DNA of 64,000 bases, taken from assembly GCA_965644315.1 (NCBI GenBank), contig CBFFRQ010000065.1:359439-423438 (forward strand), given 5' to 3'. The DNA comes from Caecitellus pseudoparvulus (taxonomy: Eukaryota; Bigyra: Bicosoecida). This document shows, one piece after another, positions 11,601 to 19,025 of this stretch. The notes under the pieces were generated by a model. That model was not told where the DNA came from. It made no database searches and saw nothing but the letters and a program-made list of their open reading frames with translations. A program made the position numbers and the translations under genes. Position 1 is the first letter of the stretch, and the number at the start of each line of letters is the position of its first letter.

Positions 11601-13266
11601 CCCCAAGAAGCGCCTGCCCCTGGGCACTGCCTCCCTCACACCGTCCTGGGGACCTCTCCTGCAGATTGTCGCTGGCACGGTGGCGGTGTCCCACTCCGCT
11701 GGCAGCGCCGATGGTGCGTGCACTCTGCCTGCCCTGGATAAGGTCATGCTGGGCGCCACACGCGCGCCGACTGCAGAGGGTGCCGCAATGTTCGAGGCGG
11801 TGCAAGACGGCTTGGCACTGCGCAAGGCTGCAGCGCGCGCCCCGTCGCCACCGGCTGCCGGCGCTGAGCCTGCGGAGGACACGCCCGCTGGCGCTGCGAT
11901 GGGCGCCGGCACCCCGCCTGGGACAGCCGAGGACGGCGCGACAGAGAGGGAGTGTGCCCTGGAAGGCAACTGTGTCTCTGGGGGGGATGTGGCGTGGGAC
12001 AAGGCGCGGGCTGTGTCGCAGCGCATGGTGGACCTGTGCCCCAGTGTGCCGCCGCACCCCATGCCCGTGACGACCCAGGGCGAACCTGGCGACCACGCCC
12101 TCCTGCACCTGTGGCCGGCAGACCTCCGTGCACTGGCCATGCCGGCAGTGTACACGAAGGCTCTTCGCAAGGCTGCCCCCGCAGGCCGCCCCGCAGCCAC
12201 GGCAGCCGAGGCAGTGCTGGGAGACAAGCCAGGCGCTGCAGGGGAGGGCGTGGTGCACGCTGTGTGTGTGATTGCCACCCGGTTGTCTGTTGAGGCGCCG
12301 GGATTCAGCGACATGGTGCTGACTGAGGCGCTGCAGGTGCTCGCTGACTGCACCCGGGGCCAGTCAGATGTCCTGAAGGAAGACGAGTGGTTGACCCATG
12401 CTGGGGCAGTGGCGGCGGGGGAGGGCTCTGCTGCCGCCGCCCACTCCAGCACCGTTACCCAGTGGTCTGCCGCGTGGGATGTGCTGGCCAGCCTGGTGGC
12501 GCTGCAAGACTCCCTGCAGGGCCAGCGGGTGGCCGACGTGCTGGGCGACACGTCGCTGGACGGCAGCAAGGGTGTCGTCGCCCAGGCGTGGCAGAAGCGG
12601 CTGGACTGCGCGCCAACCGTGGCGACGTCATCGAACCGCAAGACCTTTGACATCGTGCGGCGGCTGCTGGCGCTGAGCCAGGCCGTGCCCGCCCTGCTGG
12701 GCCCCCTGGCAACCATGCCGCTGCAGGAGCCCGCCCACACCACACACGCCCAGTGGATGGTGGAGCACACACGCACTTTGGCAGACTACGCCACCACTTG
12801 CGCCAGTGGATCCAAGGCGGCCATCGTGCAGCTGGCGGAACTGGGCCCTGTCTTCCGGTCCCTGCAGTGGCTGGGAGAGCAGCTGGGGCAGGAAGCGGGT
12901 TGGGCGGCGCCAGGTGAGATGCAGCCCCCCCCCGTCACGCGCGTGGTGAAGCACACCAAGCGTGAGGACCCGGGTGTCGTCATCGTGCGGCAGGTGGAGG
13001 TGACGGACCCCCTGGACCCCAAGGGGCCCTACCTGGCCTTCGAGATCACGAACCAGCACGAACATGCACGACCCCTCGCTGCGCGCATGAACTGGCGCGT
13101 TGTGGATGCCTACCGCAACTACAACTACACCTTCCCCCAGACAGACCAGGAAGCTGTCGTGCCAGTGGGGGAGACGGTGGAAGTGTACCGCTCCTATAAG
13201 GTGGACCCCTCCCTGCCCTTCGACAGCCGCTTCACGGAGTGGTCCTACACTTGGAAGTTAGTGTGA
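2614..13266 (+). CDS. giant ubiquitin carboxyl-terminal hydrolase (USP9X/24/34-like)
   Basis: One uninterrupted exon encodes 3,550 residues. The ATG at 2614 follows a probable leader intron; the frame is open further upstream but without a convincing start. Long helical-repeat-like regions flank the catalytic core. A ubiquitin-like domain sits at about 1334-1442 (DKTFKLSIS... to LKVYPRRE). The peptidase C19 Cys box GIRNLGAICYML lies near 2293-2303 with Cys2300, and the His box THGHYFSF has His2586. The usual TCYMN is changed to ICYML, but Cys and His are both kept, so it should be active. Two WxxGTV/WxxTTV stretches near residues 190 and 270 suggest Tudor-like barrels (inference). It would remove ubiquitin from proteins in cytosol or nucleus; targets are unknown. 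Being intronless over 10.6 kb is odd among intron-bearing neighbours. Confidence 0.9.
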   Translation: MAGEATREDLLSEVAAAGMEVMDGGPGVASSIVRLGSYVRIACAGQATPETVKHLLEDTLPVTVGHLTTKELPAPVAEELVQSVASLLVEAAQLATRVLTGRLGSGSLEDKAAALQLLNDAMNPHSLFFKQQGFSPDDAAAIAKASSEGGGGGAAGGGNSTQELWRKELNFGSEVDCVLLSNSVRSWVRGTVIMNDSGSLLIQIPSHGREVTISSTSADLAPVGTHTTAGSSSTPATADASDVNAVGREVLMGLKLGDRFDFRHSVNGWLNTTVVDIEDIQGQKRLKFGYRVYHRLGSKKDVLGSYDGDSSTHDQILMQDPKYAHLCAPFNTESVKAKSSFVPMGIIDDEGDPDSGFHIQETTRTLAKWGSPTLLSMPLHVRAGGATGVPSAADMGAADANLRAVGIALGAVPLEPALPGAAGVERRLSLQSQAVKLLCARALSVCDAVDASPSSRVYALYRGPSQGTSPLYAECVTAFGRCGGFAALLAVLQEEPETLCPKALKCLVEVVGNMWAELNVHFGAAWLPAFAVCLRPHAMHFDDKQDTKTPGLLNVMKHLKKLLYRQGPDSTVGGVRDAFLLSVAEELFSHTVFSRRMAGLRIILAAADSLRSAAASALNSTAGAAAVASAGASGGNDVLLSDGTSVKRFVRWLKSHAILPRLLAPETPLALLQRLSQLLQFMAHPNVKALDDAGLRSLVDAAVDHGQAGSDNAVIALCKAIGEASVHFDAAQQEMVIQSIASLPPSTLATHHISLIFKVARKRRCTAGTDALWALASQALQPSAGATATTRVSAEVQAEAEERLVALLSLAAYVGDRERFCEQCLTSVTKGQAVPFALRMMRLIVMSFPPHDPQASALAGERVIYTTSSRSSVLTVLNNKYDLLRCLLLDMEAFVAAARTQAAAATPDAAIVYNQGAGAGEQFIPGIIDRLDFLQFTLYTGAALALTPDQAAQLWAVLISEALSEEQAAAGLRWFTHAASCERRYRLAVEVMNVYCKLHSLSPPQWATLSERTSSVVLPLETVQALVEAQVKPAVQGDAEGAVQLLPLYEFCAAVCELLLLLNHHHGSLRIAAEAEKRAINVTGMERHSTRSWAMAFTRNLHKRTINARDVPFESWAGPDSNVPEPTPMTPEGTLCIDDIPLVSSVVVSNMQGSEELWNLLLGSPSVKVARHAMNLLVGFHMCMSTEQAAQQLQSQVTSGQRSVHATAGATARRSLVDSCIHHLKHAGSDLRTGLRTLSVLHCLLDCSEEGVTFPDRIAVDALRQKTAVSDMQSTVDLQPHLRAEAGKRILLSFTSELPKAPAPLSSAAAAGGGEAAEGKAGDASSSTAPAGLDKTFKLSISNTRTLRELRGKIAELAGLPTGGIRLVYSGGSTYEAARRAVGLSAKGAETLPLSSTTADEEVLYAAPAPRSGRDLPTSVDSRTLLELGLGQGTKLKVYPRRERPGEDASGPKVALLQGNQLSPRMREVSKVLFRKFARMQDPPAGGANGLYMNIHDFARYWSVSSGDVTTPDNPELSLQFSTYLNQALMLWDEAAWSRWITASCRMKEAVVWSNLAVHGYGKDLKHESERVAEKETSAARTLLWPGAEDGAAALPRTLLSSQAAYDAIFDVLSTAVGAGSDEGFGGLVADASWRLLQRLPSHPSLRFRLTGLGPDRFPDLAAATGQGEPSWQGLLLSSATTAPSEGATPLRLTYALQLVEPYVQTSDEGDELAAGSLRAGKQAWRKQFLLQSGFTFAADALLAAAPTTPVGRQLQVQGEGPRAVRPVGSCLFCGVALENLRRSTLTKIVRFFLLGAMAAGTLPQLQASPGQAAESKEGEAWPVQLVRLRSDVTEALTVDASMDVGAAAASLAQTLPVSSSDGTGGPAAPPASAPVVSHDDDIETPNPIPLTPVDAAPLVLTKQLSTEVGGDMQALVLDRVHLPALSSALRHIIWTAAGGLAPGIVNLADSAQLLEAALSLWVGVISTSAALVEASVFGEADTAGGPDGPSMVKSGLLCKGVYGLAVRKEFAHALGEITRVQFADDPAGALRQRVFDTLLALMPGAGTSADPEQDTGHFAELFTVLTKTLSTILATGKSGDSARAVDMFDRFASSLLAHRSAEWDPVVLQGARSRGREVLEHTPYLGEWDAAAAGGPDALAAKLHTAGQDDGVLCGLLGLLTSLVRGNAALQSRAVSAHAEAAACVPQTAAKLAADADGSNLVELVFYACLLGVPGRPAGDSPPPKVKCQRSASRLAALDLLAALCEGHLQNTDRLMTVCLQPSFEGIPESAKGLSGHNPCTDTRGKSGYVGIRNLGAICYMLSVVQQLFGMPRVRQAFLDMPVSKPGEEADPLMERLSWVFNTLHLSDKAYVDIKSMVSTYTDRSGEAVDPSQQQDAIDFFDVLTDHIEQRLGADSDLASTIKDETQLRQLYDMVGEVPAAALPPDVVEGLPAGRDGKVIVRRRRRADPPALCTGCDVKNLNSLKDSLNKACEWSDVDYRWDEEAGDVEVPEDAKITTRQRLVLDGSLPPTLILQARRFQFDFETMQPDKLNTRFEFPRNLDMRPFTVHALEYDGTAEGEAPPAWHFHYEVSGVVVHRGTATHGHYFSFVRDRRREYREERGRIVPVSFDGEAEVHVRRVPPSEQCWYRADDTNVVEVTMSDTFLEAECFGGRKEEVQTTDLGAAFTRDVDNMSNAYLLFYSRVQPEEEGGCDVEPLVAASPTAQLARAANHSFAVERAVFSPELLSFAGSQMVRGLGEFGDAVPEHWFRLAFTWAFGVLAPSASNGPLEASVVPTLVSWLESSSPALAASGAKWVLDQVAHQPEMHLGQLLRSLDGSVRNSCMAVLCTAVQVYVASDLAAGDAASIEAEAAALTALRQGGGLEAAKAALGPDWRPCTFSRFLSAVLSMIPSAGQDWSRFEQFFGVLRCAALKTPVAFGRTLLAARGAVALLLHFYMAQGSPVLLQHSEADLQTFLATPPAPDGDVVVHWDIASGNVLLPLMAGSPPPAFPYLDDPKKRLPLGTASLTPSWGPLLQIVAGTVAVSHSAGSADGACTLPALDKVMLGATRAPTAEGAAMFEAVQDGLALRKAAARAPSPPAAGAEPAEDTPAGAAMGAGTPPGTAEDGATERECALEGNCVSGGDVAWDKARAVSQRMVDLCPSVPPHPMPVTTQGEPGDHALLHLWPADLRALAMPAVYTKALRKAAPAGRPAATAAEAVLGDKPGAAGEGVVHAVCVIATRLSVEAPGFSDMVLTEALQVLADCTRGQSDVLKEDEWLTHAGAVAAGEGSAAAAHSSTVTQWSAAWDVLASLVALQDSLQGQRVADVLGDTSLDGSKGVVAQAWQKRLDCAPTVATSSNRKTFDIVRRLLALSQAVPALLGPLATMPLQEPAHTTHAQWMVEHTRTLADYATTCASGSKAAIVQLAELGPVFRSLQWLGEQLGQEAGWAAPGEMQPPPVTRVVKHTKREDPGVVIVRQVEVTDPLDPKGPYLAFEITNQHEHARPLAARMNWRVVDAYRNYNYTFPQTDQEAVVPVGETVEVYRSYKVDPSLPFDSRFTEWSYTWKLV

Positions 13267-13417
13267 GGGGGCTGGGTCCGCTCGCACGCAGTGGCTGCCG
13301 CGTTGCAGATTTGCCACAACGCCGGTAGGAGCTGTACTGAAATGCAGTGCTCTGACAGGGCCCTTCCGCACCAGGGGTTGCCCTCCTTGACCTGGCCTCA
13401 ACGCCGTATCAACTGCC

Positions 13418-14074
13418 ATGCCTGTCTTCCAGCTGCAGCTCGGCTTGGAAGCTGAGGGGGTTAGCTCGGTTGTCCACACGAACCCGGTGTGGATCATTCA
13501 GTTCAGGTGCACCAAGTGCAACGAAGAGCAGGACTCCCCGACAGCAATTGACTCGTCAGACTCGGTGGAGATTGAAGGTGCGCTAGGCCCGCCCTGCAGG
13601 CCCCCGCCGCGCCCTGCATCGAGATGGCCTGCGGAAGTTGAAAGCACACGCGGCACTGCCTTGCCGCCGTGCACGCTCGCAGGAAGCCGAGGCACTGCGC
13701 ACTTGCAGCAAAAGTGCTCATTTTGTGGGTGCAAGTTTAACGCTACCCTGGGCGCCGCTCGGGAGTGGGCAGAAGCTGGCGGCCTTGACCCGCAAACCCT
13801 CGTGGACATCGAGTGCCGTGGGTGCGAGCCCGTCTCGTGGGTTGCTGCTCAGGGCTTCACAGTGAAGGGCGCCGAGGGGGGGGAGATGGAAGATGTGGAC
13901 TTCAGCGAGGGGGAGTGGGCCGACTACGTCGAGGACACAGACGAGGCGCTGACTGTGCTCAGCGTGACGACCAGTGTCGAGGCAGGGGCTTCAGCGGGCA
14001 CTGCCGCGGCTGCAGCTGCCGGTGGTGGCGGGGCAAGTGGCGGGAAAAAGAAGAAGAAGCGGGGCGGCAAGTGA
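13418..14074 (+). CDS. CZIB: CXXC zinc-binding protein, CZIB/DUF866 family
   Basis: Two exons (13418-13577, 13683-14074) give 183 residues. The 105-bp intron has no stop in frame, so an unspliced form could also be translated. Splicing is preferred because it restores the family spacing: CTKC (31-34), then DSVEIEGSRG, then CSFC (65-68). The C-terminal half carries the family block DIECRGCEPV and the acidic DFSEGEWADY, like human C1orf123/CZIB. The two CXXC pairs would bind one zinc. The last ~25 residues are an Ala/Gly then poly-Lys tail that the family normally lacks. Its role is poorly known, though an O-mannosylation link has been suggested for the human protein. It converges with the bS21m gene. 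Confidence 0.85.
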   Translation: MPVFQLQLGLEAEGVSSVVHTNPVWIIQFRCTKCNEEQDSPTAIDSSDSVEIEGALGPPCRPPPRPASRWPAEVESTRGTALPPCTLAGSRGTAHLQQKCSFCGCKFNATLGAAREWAEAGGLDPQTLVDIECRGCEPVSWVAAQGFTVKGAEGGEMEDVDFSEGEWADYVEDTDEALTVLSVTTSVEAGASAGTAAAAAAGGGGASGGKKKKKRGGK

Positions 14075-14259
14075 CGTGCCAGTGTGCAAAGCTGGGTGCA
14101 TTCCACAGCCCCGGCCGCACGCCGGGGGGTTTTGTGGCTGGCCAAGCTGCACCGCAGGGACTGCGGTGGGCGCCCCACTGGCCAGCTGCAGCAACAGGGA
14201 CATGCTAGTGACTACAGCGAATGCACGAGCTGTGCGCCTTGTGGGCTCTGCCTCGCACG

Positions 14260-14753
14260 TCACCCCTGCACGTACGGCGGCAGCCTCAAGTTCCCGTCCT
14301 TCAGGGCGTTCTGCAGGATGCCCTTCACATCTTTGCGTGCGCGCCACCAGAGCTTCGCATCTGCAGCAGCTTGCCGCTCCAGTGTGGGCTTGGTGAAGAA
14401 CTGGCGAGGCGGGGTGGGGGGAGGATGGGGTGGAACGGAGCGCCATGAGCGGGTGCCGCGCAGCGCCAGTCCGTACCCGGCTCTTGCGCAGCCTGACGTC
14501 CTGCTTGGCACGTGTGGCATTGGCCGAGATCTTCCCCATGGCCTGTGGTGGCGTTGAGGGCAAGTGCGTGCGAAGAAGGCTGCCATCTAGGCGTCCAGCG
14601 CGCCTGCCTCACCTTGTGCACAGCGCCAGCACCCTGCCCCACCACGCGCACCTTGTACGTGCGCAGGGGTGCTGCAGCGCTCACCCGAACGATGGGCTGG
14701 CTGTTAAGCATGCCCATGCACCTGCTGCTTGCACTCCGGATCGCAGCAGCCAT
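14260..14753 (-). CDS. MRPS21: mitochondrial small-subunit ribosomal protein bS21m-like
   Basis: Three exons (14753-14613, 14542-14477, 14400-14260), all in phase, give 115 residues. An Arg/Ser/Ala-rich start (MAAAIRSASSR) looks like a mitochondrial presequence. The middle is basic (TRAKQDVRLRKSR) and runs into FFTKPTLERQ. That string matches the bacterial S21 core FYEKPTxERK, which includes the family's Phe/Tyr and Lys-Pro-Thr-x-Glu-Arg. The tail is longer than in bacterial S21. It would sit on the head/platform of the mitoribosomal small subunit. The match is short, so moderate certainty. A CAATTTCCGC word lies about 45 bp upstream of the ATG. Confidence 0.68.
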
Positions 14754-15128
14754 GTTGAGTGAGGTGGCAGGCGCAACACTCTATTCGTTGGACAGTCAAT
14801 TTCCGCCTCGCCTCCCTGGCGAGCCGCACAGTCTGAGTGTGCTGTCGCGAGGCTCAATGAGAAAACCCAAGCACAAGGTTTGAAGAAGAAGTGTATTGTG
14901 GTGGTGCATTTCAAATGCGCCTCATGTTGCATGCGGGATGTTGCTGCAGGGTGGCTTTCGCCCAAACCGCCAAGCACGGCGAGCACCTCTCTGACAGCGC
15001 ATTCAGATGCGAGCAACACAGGAGCATGCCTATCTGGGTCTAACAAGCCCAAGTCTCCGCCCACGGCGGGTAAAGGCCAAAGGCGTGGCCCAGGCGGAGT
15101 GCACACAGCCCCAGCACAGCCCACGCCC
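14754..15128. other. intergenic region between two leftward genes
   Basis: A 375-bp spacer holding the promoter side of bS21m and the 3' flank of the DUF4326 gene. CAATTTCCGC lies at 14798-14807. On the minus strand AATGCA is found within the 3' flank of the DUF4326 gene, near 14906. No coding exon is supported. Confidence 0.4.
14798..14807. promoter_or_regulatory. CAATTTCCGC motif upstream of bS21m
   Basis: CAATTTCCGC on the plus strand, about 45 bp before the bS21m ATG (gene on minus strand). One of eight exact AATTTCCGC 9-mers in the window. Confidence 0.35.
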
Positions 15129-15758
15129 TCAGCCGCAGCCCTCGCCCACGACACGCTCCTTGTACAGCGCCACCAGCACATCACCGTGGCATGCCTCAGG
15201 CTTGCACCAGCAGCCCAGCTCCTTCCCAGCCAGCTCGGGCAGCTGCGCCAGGAGCTCCGGCGACCCCCGCAGCCACTCCTCGTACTTCGCAATGCAGCCC
15301 TCGCGGCCGAACTTCTTGACGGGGAACTTATTCGCCCACTTGGACTGGAAGGTGCCCTTCACGTACTGGTTGCGGCGCCCGACATACTCGGTGTCTGGCC
15401 GAGCCAGCCACTCCTCCATGTCTGCGATGCCTCGCTTGCGCAGCTCAGCCTTACGAACACACACGACAGTGGGAACCCCACAGCCCTGCCCGGCAGTGGA
15501 TGCAGAACTACCAGCCGCTGCTGCTGGCTCTGCCACAGGCGCCCCAGCGTCAGACCTGGGCAGGGCAGCGAGCAACCGTGTGCGGAAACTGCTTGGACCT
15601 GGCGAGCAAGTGCGTGCAGTGAGGACGCACTTTTTGGAGCGTTTGCTTGACGGAGGGGGTGTAGAGTCTAGGTTTGTCGCCGCTTCCACGCCCAGCATTG
15701 GTCTGCGAAACTGCTTGCCCGCCACCGCCACCACCAGGGCGTCTCCTCGAGCGGCCAT
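15129..15758 (-). CDS. DUF4326 domain protein
   Basis: A single exon of 209 residues, counting from the ATG at 15758, just clear of the preceding CapZ alpha gene; upstream in-frame extension would overlap that gene. The first ~100 residues are Ala/Ser/Pro-rich and may include a targeting sequence. The C-terminal ~100 residues match DUF4326: a VVCVRKAE start, WANKFPVKKFGREG, a KYEEWL helix, then GKELGCWCKPEACHGDVL. Its three conserved cysteines and a histidine look like a metal or catalytic site. DUF4326 occurs in bacteria, phages and scattered eukaryotes with no known activity that I can name. An insert separates the VCVR strand from the core. Confidence 0.75.
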   Translation of the reverse strand: MAARGDALVVAVAGKQFRRPMLGVEAATNLDSTPPPSSKRSKKCVLTARTCSPGPSSFRTRLLAALPRSDAGAPVAEPAAAAGSSASTAGQGCGVPTVVCVRKAELRKRGIADMEEWLARPDTEYVGRRNQYVKGTFQSKWANKFPVKKFGREGCIAKYEEWLRGSPELLAQLPELAGKELGCWCKPEACHGDVLVALYKERVVGEGCG

Positions 15759-15877
15759 GCCGGCGGGGTGAAGTGGCTGTTGCGACCGAAGAACGCCTGC
15801 GCAAGGACGAGCAAGCACGCACGCACAGCAGGTGGAACGGGCAGTAGGAGATGATGTGATATGTCCACACAGGTGCA

Positions 15878-16911
15878 TTACTTGCCAGCTGCAGCAGAAG
15901 CCACCCCCTTCAGCATGCCCACGTTGGCGTGCTGAGCCAGGTTCCACGACATCTTCGAGCCAGTCAGCGGCAGCGCCCGGCGCAGCGACTTGAGGGAGCC
16001 CCCCATCGACGCGATCATGGTGTCCAGGGCTGCCTGGTACTCTGCGCTCCACTGCTCGATTTGACTGACGAGCGCAGCGGCCAAGCCGGCGTCACCCCCG
16101 CCAGTGACTCCCACCAGCTCCCAGCTCTTGTCGCTGCGCAGCTGGACGTTGCCAGACTCATAATAGTGCGTGACGACGTCCACACTGCCAGAGATGTCGG
16201 CAGAGCCCGGGGCGATGTTTTTGACGGAGAACGTGGCGAGCCACCTGCCAGCCCAAAACGCCGTCAGCCTTGACTTCTTGGCAGACACGACGACTGCCAG
16301 GCCGTCTACGATGGGCAGGACGGAGATGCCAACGCTGTTTTTCTGGCTGCAGTCGAAGGTGGTGGCGACGGACGTCACCAGGGCTGTCTCCAGCGCCACA
16401 CGCAGGCCCTCAACATCGTCCCGGAAGGTTGGCGCGGGGGGGACTTCGGGGTCAGCCACCTCGCCAGTCAAGTGGTCCACGGTGTACACCTGCTTGCTGT
16501 GTCCGTGGAGGAACTTGTTGCCAGTCACGTGGGAAGACTTGCACAGCAAGAGCTGCGGCAAGGGGCGGCGTGCTGGGTGGTGTAGGCAATCGCTGCGCCA
16601 GTGGCGAGCCGCGGGGAGAGCGGCTGCAACGCACCCCCTGCTCATGTCCAGGCACAGACAGGACGGTGCCATTCTGCATGTTGAATGCAGCCATGCCTGC
16701 GGCTTTCTTGCTGTCAGGCAGGTCAGGCACCAAGACGGAGATCTCTGCAGCGGCGTGTCCAGGTGCAGTGCCGCAGGGCAGGGCAACTCGGAGCCTGTCG
16801 CTGGCGCCACGCACCTTCAACCACCTTGTGTGCCTGCGCGGGGGGCGCAGCCTTGATGAAGTGCGCAGCAATGTTGTGCCGCTGTGCGTCCGAGTACTCC
16901 TCCTCTGCCAT
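15878..16911 (-). CDS. CAPZA: F-actin-capping protein subunit alpha
   Basis: Three exons (16911-16815, 16744-16635, 16552-15878) give 293 residues, close to the usual ~286. All junctions are in phase. The C-terminal half carries the family signature: AFWAGRWLATF, then APGSADISGSVDVVTHYYESGNVQLRS split around its conserved tyrosines. A final QIEQWSAEYQAALD helix precedes the actin-binding tentacle. With the beta subunit (not in this window) it caps actin-filament barbed ends in the cytoplasm. The minus-strand AATGCA next to the stop may help end the transcript. It is divergent with PDHX across 324 bp. Confidence 0.88.
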
Positions 16912-17235
16912 GGCTGGAAGAGTGTGGCTTGGCGACGCTGCCTGATATGCGAGCGGCAAGGTGGCGCAGCAAGCAGTGACAAGGGGTGGCCTTTGTTGTG
17001 TGCGCTTTCGTGGGCTTCGTCAAGCAGTGTGGAATTGCTCGGGGCTCGCGAGTGCCGCGTGGCCATGCGGCAGCACACACGCCAGACCCCCGAAGATCGA
17101 AGACTGCACCGCCGACACTGCTTAGCCGTGACAAGCAACGAAGTCAAAATGCCACGCGCGCGGAGACCACCCTGCACGCTCCTGCAGTAGCCTCTCCAGT
17201 CCTGCAAGCGGAGTGCCCTCGATCCCCGTGCAGAC
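16912..17235. promoter_or_regulatory. bidirectional promoter, capping protein / PDHX
   Basis: A 324-bp spacer between divergent start codons. No TATA box, no CAATTTCCGC word and no coding exon are seen. It presumably carries both promoters. Confidence 0.35.
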
Positions 17236-18870
17236 ATGGCCACGTCCCACCTTCGCAGTGTGGTGGCTGGTGCAGTGCACCAGGCCCGCACGACAGCCGC
17301 CCGCGTGGCCTCCGTGCGCCACATGAGCAGCACAGTGCTGCCGCACCTGGGACAGACCGTTGCTAGGCTTGTCCCCCGTGGGCGGGCTGGCGCGGCTGGG
17401 CTGCCCGTACTGCGCAGGGGCCCTGCCATGGCAGGAGCACACGTTCGCTTCTCGTCAGATTACGCCGGCGCCACGCCACTTCCGATGCCTGCCCTGTCCC
17501 CCACCATGGATGCAGGCACCATCACCAAGTGGTACAAGCAGCCCGGTGATGCGTTGTCACCTGGGGACACCATCTGTGACATCACCACTGACAAGGCTGT
17601 TGTCGGCTTCGAGTGCCAAGACGAGGGTTTCATGGCGAAACACCTGCTGCCAGAAGGCGCCGCAGATGTCCCCATCGGCACGCCCATCGCCCTCATGGTG
17701 GACGAGGAGAGCGATGTTGAGGCCATTGCAGCTGCCAGCTTCCCAGATCCCCTCGACGCGGCTTCGGCAGCCCCGTCGCCATCCCCCTCCCCTGCCCCTG
17801 CGCCGGCACCAGCACCAGCCGCATCTTCCACTGCCTCCCGCCACGCCGGCTTGCTGAATGACCCGACCAAGGTCATGCCTGCTGCTCGACGAGTGTTGTT
17901 GGAGGCTGGCTTGACTGGGGAAGGCATCCAGGGCACAGGACGGGGCGGGCGCATCACGAAGGGAGACGCCCTCGCTGCTGCAGGAGTCATTTCCTCAGCG
18001 CCAACACCGGCGCAGGCGCCAGCACCCACCCCGGCACCTGCCAAGCAGTCAGCACAAGCAGCGGCGGGCGCCCCTGTGCAGCACTCCCTCCCAGGGCCCA
18101 GCGCACGCCCAGAGGGCGTTGCGCCCGGCACCTTCACCGATGCCAAGCCCTCCAGCATGCGCAAGGTCATTGCAGCACGCCTGACAGAGAGCAAGGCAAA
18201 GGTGCCGCACTTTTACGTGCAGGGAGACTGCATGATCGACAGCGTGACGGAGCTGCGGGCTCAGCTGGCCAGTGCAGGCGTGAAGGTGTCTCTGAATGAC
18301 ATCGTCATCAAGGCTGCTGCGTTGGCGTTGCGCGCTGTGCCCGAAGCCAATGCTGCCTTTGTGCCGGGCGAAGGCAGGGTGAAGGCCAACGCCAGCGTGG
18401 ACATTTCCGTTGCCGTGGCGACCCCGGGGGGGCTCATTACCCCCATCGTGAAGGACGCCGACAAGAAAGGCCTCGCTGCCATCAACGCCGAAGTGCGGGA
18501 TTTGGCAACGCGAGGCCGCGCCGGCAAGCTGGCGCCAGAGGAGTACCAGGGGGGCACCTTCACCATTTCCAACCTGGGCATGTTTGGCATCACAGACTTC
18601 ACAGCCGTGATCAACCCTCCCCAAGCCTGCATTTTGGCAGTGGGCACGGGGCGGCAGGAGGCTGTGCTGAAGGTGGACGCTGCCACTGGCGGTGACGTGC
18701 TCTCTGCAGAGCCTGCGCCGGCTGAGGTGGCAGAGGAGGACGTCACCTTCATCACGAACATGGCCGTGCAGCTGTCAGGCGACCGGCGGGTGGTGGACGA
18801 GTCTGTCGCGGGGCAGTTCATTGCCACCTTCACGCACTACATGTTGAACCCGCTCCTGCTCATGGCGTGA
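17236..18870 (+). CDS. PDHX: pyruvate dehydrogenase complex E3-binding protein (component X), E2-like
   Basis: A single exon of 544 residues. An Arg/Ser/Ala-rich, acid-poor start (about 1-72) is a mitochondrial presequence. One lipoyl domain (about 77-152) has the lipoylated lysine 120 in TTDKAVVG. A Pro/Ala hinge, a peripheral subunit-binding domain (about 211-247) and a second Pro/Ala hinge follow, then the 2-oxoacid acyltransferase core. The core lacks the catalytic DHRxxDG motif: it reads DRRVVDES (residues 516-523), with Arg in place of His and Glu in place of Gly. Animal PDHX has the same kind of loss (DSRVVDD). That favours the structural E3-binding protein over an active E2, anchoring E3 in the matrix complex. 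A conventional E2 should exist elsewhere. Confidence 0.85.
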   Translation: MATSHLRSVVAGAVHQARTTAARVASVRHMSSTVLPHLGQTVARLVPRGRAGAAGLPVLRRGPAMAGAHVRFSSDYAGATPLPMPALSPTMDAGTITKWYKQPGDALSPGDTICDITTDKAVVGFECQDEGFMAKHLLPEGAADVPIGTPIALMVDEESDVEAIAAASFPDPLDAASAAPSPSPSPAPAPAPAPAASSTASRHAGLLNDPTKVMPAARRVLLEAGLTGEGIQGTGRGGRITKGDALAAAGVISSAPTPAQAPAPTPAPAKQSAQAAAGAPVQHSLPGPSARPEGVAPGTFTDAKPSSMRKVIAARLTESKAKVPHFYVQGDCMIDSVTELRAQLASAGVKVSLNDIVIKAAALALRAVPEANAAFVPGEGRVKANASVDISVAVATPGGLITPIVKDADKKGLAAINAEVRDLATRGRAGKLAPEEYQGGTFTISNLGMFGITDFTAVINPPQACILAVGTGRQEAVLKVDAATGGDVLSAEPAPAEVAEEDVTFITNMAVQLSGDRRVVDESVAGQFIATFTHYMLNPLLLMA

Positions 18871-19025
18871 GGGCAAAGCGCACCCAGTGCCAAACTCCAA
18901 TCACCCCTGCATCAATACATTGCCATTCCGCACCACGCTAGCTCCGCTGTGAACTCCCGCTGCTGAACAGCCTTCACCCCTGCTCTCAATCGCGCGGCAC
19001 TCCGTTCAGCAGGCACACTTGCACC

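Noticed and set aside
13054-13266. Possible ApaG-like beta domain at the C-terminus of the ubiquitin protease
   Set aside because: VDPLDPKGPYLAFEITN superficially recalls ApaG, but conserved ApaG motifs are absent. Left as an unnamed beta-rich end.
8380-13266. Possible second gene in the 3' half of the protease frame
   Set aside because: The frame is continuous without stop or promoter-like gap, and large USPs normally extend well past the catalytic core.
13418-14074. Unspliced CZIB reading frame of 218 residues
   Set aside because: The intron stays open in frame, but splicing restores the family's spacing between the two CXXC pairs.
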